A stretch of DNA of 24,714 bases. Origin: Gemmatimonadota bacterium (GTDB taxonomy: Bacteria > Gemmatimonadota > Gemmatimonadetes > Gemmatimonadales > GWC2-71-9). The notes beneath the pieces were generated by a model. That model did not search any database. It was not told the origin of the DNA and worked only from the letters and a program-made list of their open reading frames with translations. The position numbers were made by a program, and so were the translations under genes. Positions 22,625 through 24,714 of this stretch are shown piece by piece (the stretch's first letter is position 1; the number at the start of each line of letters is the position of its first letter). The stretch lies in NCBI GenBank assembly GCA_003220985.1, contig QHTY01000060.1:664-25377 (forward strand), given 5' to 3'.

Positions 22625-23247
22625 AGCTGCGCTGGGCGGAGCCGCTCGCCGCGCGGGCCGGGTCGGCGCTGGTGCGTGCGCTCGCGGCCACGTGGCGCTA
22701 TCGGATAAGCGGGTACGAACACGTACGGGCGTTGCGTGAGATGCGACGCCCGTTCGTCTTCGTTCTCTGGCACAGTCGCATCTTACCTTTGCTGTATCGC
22801 CATCGCGGGGAAGACGTCGTCATGCTGATCAGCCGGCACCGCGACGGCGGTTATCTCGCCGACCTCGGCGTGCGCTGGGGATATCGGTCGGTGCGCGGCT
22901 CTACCCAACGCGGTGGGGATGTGGGACTGCTGGGAATCGTCCGGGCGCTGGAAGGCGGCGCCGTTGTCGCCATGACGCCGGACGGCCCACGGGGACCGGC
23001 GGAGCGCGTCCAGCCCGGCGCGATCGCGGCGGCGCAACACGCCGGCGTCCCGATCATCGCGGTGGGCGCGCGTCCCTCCGCCGCCTGGTATCTCGGCTCC
23101 TGGGATCGCATGTGTATCCCCAAGCCCCTTGCCGCGATTCACGTGGCGTATAGCCCGCCGATCCAGATTGCGACGGGGAAAGAGGGCCTGCGGCGGGGTA
23201 TGGCAGCTGTGACCCAGGGCTTGCAGGACGTCTCGGAGATCCGATGA
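22621..23247 (+). CDS. DUF374 lysophospholipid acyltransferase-family protein
   Basis: 208 aa from GTG 22621, overlapping the lpxB stop. Segments FVFVLWHSRILPLLYR, ISRHRDGGYLADLGVRWGYRSVRGS and MTPDGPRGPAERV are typical of DUF374 proteins, a branch related to LpxL-type acyltransferases. A candidate catalytic His is in LWHSR. The gene sits between lpxB and lpxK, so transfer of an acyl chain to lipid A or a precursor is likely but unproven. A WaaA (Kdo transferase) gene, which I would expect near it in some genomes, is not here. Confidence 0.82.
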   Translation: MKLRWAEPLAARAGSALVRALAATWRYRISGYEHVRALREMRRPFVFVLWHSRILPLLYRHRGEDVVMLISRHRDGGYLADLGVRWGYRSVRGSTQRGGDVGLLGIVRALEGGAVVAMTPDGPRGPAERVQPGAIAAAQHAGVPIIAVGARPSAAWYLGSWDRMCIPKPLAAIHVAYSPPIQIATGKEGLRRGMAAVTQGLQDVSEIR

Positions 23248-24275
23248 ACGCGCAGCGTATCGCGAAATGGATATGGTGGAGCGGGGCGGCGCCGGCGCGA
23301 GTCGCGCGAGGCGTCCTCCTGCCGTTCGCCTTTGCCTATCGCACGTTGATGACCGCGCGCGCCAGCGCGTACCGGAAAGGGTGGCTGCGCGAGCGGCCGC
23401 TGCCTTTACCGGCGGTCGCGATCGGCAATCTCGCGGTCGGCGGGGCGGGGAAGACGCCGCTCGCCGCCTGGACGGCGGCGTTCTTCGCGAACCGGCGCGC
23501 GCGGCCCGGCATCCTGTTGCGAGGGGTTGGCGGCGACGAGCAAGCCGTCCACCAGCGGCTCGTGCCGCAGGCGATCGTGGTCGCCAACCCCAACCGTCTG
23601 GCCGGTGCCGAAGCCGCCCGCGCCAAAGGCGCGCGCGTGCTCGTGCTCGATGACGCCTATCAGCGGTTGAACGTGGGCCGGGACGTCAACATCGCCGTTG
23701 TGAGCACGGAGAGCTCGCCGCCGCGCCACGTCGCGTGGCCGCTGCCCGCGGGGCCGTGGCGAGAGGATTGGAGCGCGTTGGGCCGCGCCGACGTCATCGT
23801 CGTTACGCGGCGGCGCGCCGCGGTCGCCGAATCTCGGGCGCTGGCGGGCCGGATCGCCGCGCGCTGGCCCTCTGCCGTCGTCGCCGCGGTCCACCTCGCG
23901 CTCGGCGGCCTGGCGGGGCTCAAGTCAGGCCGGTGCGTCGAACTGACCAGCCTCGCCAAAAAGCGCGTGGTTGTCGCCGCGGGGATCGCCGATCCGGTGA
24001 GCTTTGCCGCGCAGGTGCGTGCCTGCGGTGCGAGTGTGCAACTCATAGCGTACCAAGATCATCACGCGTATCCCCCCGGGGATGTCGCCCGGCTCGCGCA
24101 GGCCGCAAAAGACGCCGATTATGTTGTAGTCACCGAGAAGGACGCCGTGAAGCTCAGGGGTCGCTGGCCGGCGGATGCACCGGAGCCGCTGGTTGCGGAG
24201 CTCGCCGTGCGCTGGGACCTGAACGGCGCCGCCGTCGAACGGGTCTTGGAAGGGGTACTCACAAGGGTGGTATGA
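23244..24275 (+). CDS. lpxK: LpxK, tetraacyldisaccharide 4'-kinase
   Basis: LpxK adds the 4'-phosphate to form lipid IVA at the inner membrane. 343 aa; ATG 23244 overlaps the previous stop. An N-terminal amphipathic/hydrophobic region leads to the P-loop AIGNLAVGGAGKTPL (~60-73). Then come RPGILLRGVGGDEQ, VLVLDDAYQ and the late YQDHHAYPPGD, whose His corresponds to a catalytic-region His in known LpxK. Two deviations are seen: RGVGG for the usual RGYGG, and DDAYQR where most members have DDxxQH. VVVTEKDAVKL is conserved. No frame breaks. Overall call is firm. Confidence 0.91.
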   Translation: MNAQRIAKWIWWSGAAPARVARGVLLPFAFAYRTLMTARASAYRKGWLRERPLPLPAVAIGNLAVGGAGKTPLAAWTAAFFANRRARPGILLRGVGGDEQAVHQRLVPQAIVVANPNRLAGAEAARAKGARVLVLDDAYQRLNVGRDVNIAVVSTESSPPRHVAWPLPAGPWREDWSALGRADVIVVTRRRAAVAESRALAGRIAARWPSAVVAAVHLALGGLAGLKSGRCVELTSLAKKRVVVAAGIADPVSFAAQVRACGASVQLIAYQDHHAYPPGDVARLAQAAKDADYVVVTEKDAVKLRGRWPADAPEPLVAELAVRWDLNGAAVERVLEGVLTRVV

Positions 24276-24714
24276 GCGAACCTGCGATTATCCGTCCCGA
24301 CAAACAGACCTTTCTCGCCGAGGAGAATCCCTTCGAGGCGATGATGGAGCGCTTCGACCACGCCGCGAAGCTGCTCAACCTGGATCGTGGTCTCTACAAG
24401 GTGCTCCGCAATCCCGAAAAACAGATCATCGTATCCGTTCCGATCCTGCGCGACAACGGCGAAGTCGAGGTCTACACCGGCTATCGTGTGCTCTACAACA
24501 CCTCGCGCGGACCGGCCAAGGGCGGCATCCGCTTCGACCTCAACGTGACGCTCGAAGAGGTGAAGGCGCTGGCCGCGTGGATGACCTGGAAGTGCGCTCT
24601 CGTGAACATCCCGTTCGGGGGCTCGAAGGGCGGTGTGGTGTGCGACCCGAGCACTATGTCGATGGGCGAGTTGGAGCGGGTGACACGCCGCTACACGTCG
24701 AGCATCATCGAGGT
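24272..24714 (+). CDS. Glu/Leu/Phe/Val dehydrogenase, N-terminal part (cut by window end)
   Basis: ATG 24272 overlaps the lpxK stop. The 147 visible residues are the dimerisation and substrate domain: a helical lead (ENPFEAMMERFDHAAKLLNL), then VYTGYRVLYNTSRGPAKGGIRFD, and the active-site region AAWMTWKCALVNIPFGGSKGG with the catalytic-type Lys. This is the NAD(P)-dependent amino-acid dehydrogenase family; glutamate dehydrogenase is most likely from PAKGGIRF and the MTWKCALVNIPFGG pattern. The Rossmann domain lies beyond 24714, so cofactor preference cannot be judged. It is metabolic, unlike the lipid A genes before it. Confidence 0.9.
   Translation, partial: MSEPAIIRPDKQTFLAEENPFEAMMERFDHAAKLLNLDRGLYKVLRNPEKQIIVSVPILRDNGEVEVYTGYRVLYNTSRGPAKGGIRFDLNVTLEEVKALAAWMTWKCALVNIPFGGSKGGVVCDPSTMSMGELERVTRRYTSSIIE

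Noticed and set aside
1..24714. tRNA or rRNA genes, CRISPR arrays, insertion sequences, toxin-antitoxin or defence genes
   Set aside because: None seen. Gaps between genes are too short, and no transposase, integrase or regular spacer pattern is present.

Overview
The window is a gene-dense, high-GC stretch of a diderm (LPS-making) bacterium. Almost all genes are on the + strand, and most neighbours overlap by 1-4 bases (TAATG, ATGA, GTGA). Features pointing to a diderm are BamA, Skp, a LolC/E permease with LolD, and LpxD, LpxC-FabZ, LpxA, LpxB and LpxK. Three features together fit Gemmatimonadota or a relative best: an LpxC-FabZ fusion, McsA/McsB upstream of ClpC in a diderm, and a PorV/UPF0164-like barrel. 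That placement is inference from gene content, not from a marker-gene search.

Layout. 1-255: possible left-truncated minus-strand ORF. 381-1405: era and a Trm112-like zinc peptide. 1410-3158: PorV-like outer-membrane barrel (frameshifted) and a DUF5683-like exported protein. 3179-3937: TerC-family membrane protein. 3939-4000: good sigma70-like promoter with a palindrome and a small hairpin. 4000-5702: degenerate receiver, GGDEF protein and a Pro/Ala-rich zinc-ribbon protein. 5702-8305: prfB (with programmed +1 frameshift) and lysS. 8305-10334: lolC/E and lolD. 10334-14382: mcsA, mcsB, clpC. 14379-17414: bamA and skp. 17415-24275: lipid A cluster lpxD, lpxC-fabZ, lpxA, a Gfo/Idh/MocA oxidoreductase, lpxB, a DUF374 acyltransferase, lpxK. 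24272-end: N-terminus of a Glu/Leu-type dehydrogenase.

Functionally, 14379-24275 is an envelope-building block: barrel assembly, periplasmic chaperone, and lipid A synthesis from UDP-GlcNAc acylation to the 4'-kinase. The Gfo/Idh gene between lpxA and lpxB suggests a GnnA-like step giving diamino-sugar lipid A. LolC/E-LolD adds lipoprotein export.

Two things stand out. First, an 8-bp repeat (core CGTCCAAC) occurs as a tandem array inside era, where it encodes the segment after the G4 motif, and as an inverted 3+3-unit hairpin that supplies the apparent N-terminus of the PorV-like protein. Second, six genes or gene pairs have a reading-frame break at a point where homology continues in another frame (PorV-like, receiver/GGDEF, zinc ribbon, mcsA, mcsB, fabZ). 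Several also seem to lack a short conserved segment. lpxD and lpxC lack a canonical start where homology begins. Because FabZ activity is normally essential, assembly or consensus error is the leading explanation, but real decay or recoding is not excluded by sequence alone. Only the prfB shift is clearly programmed.
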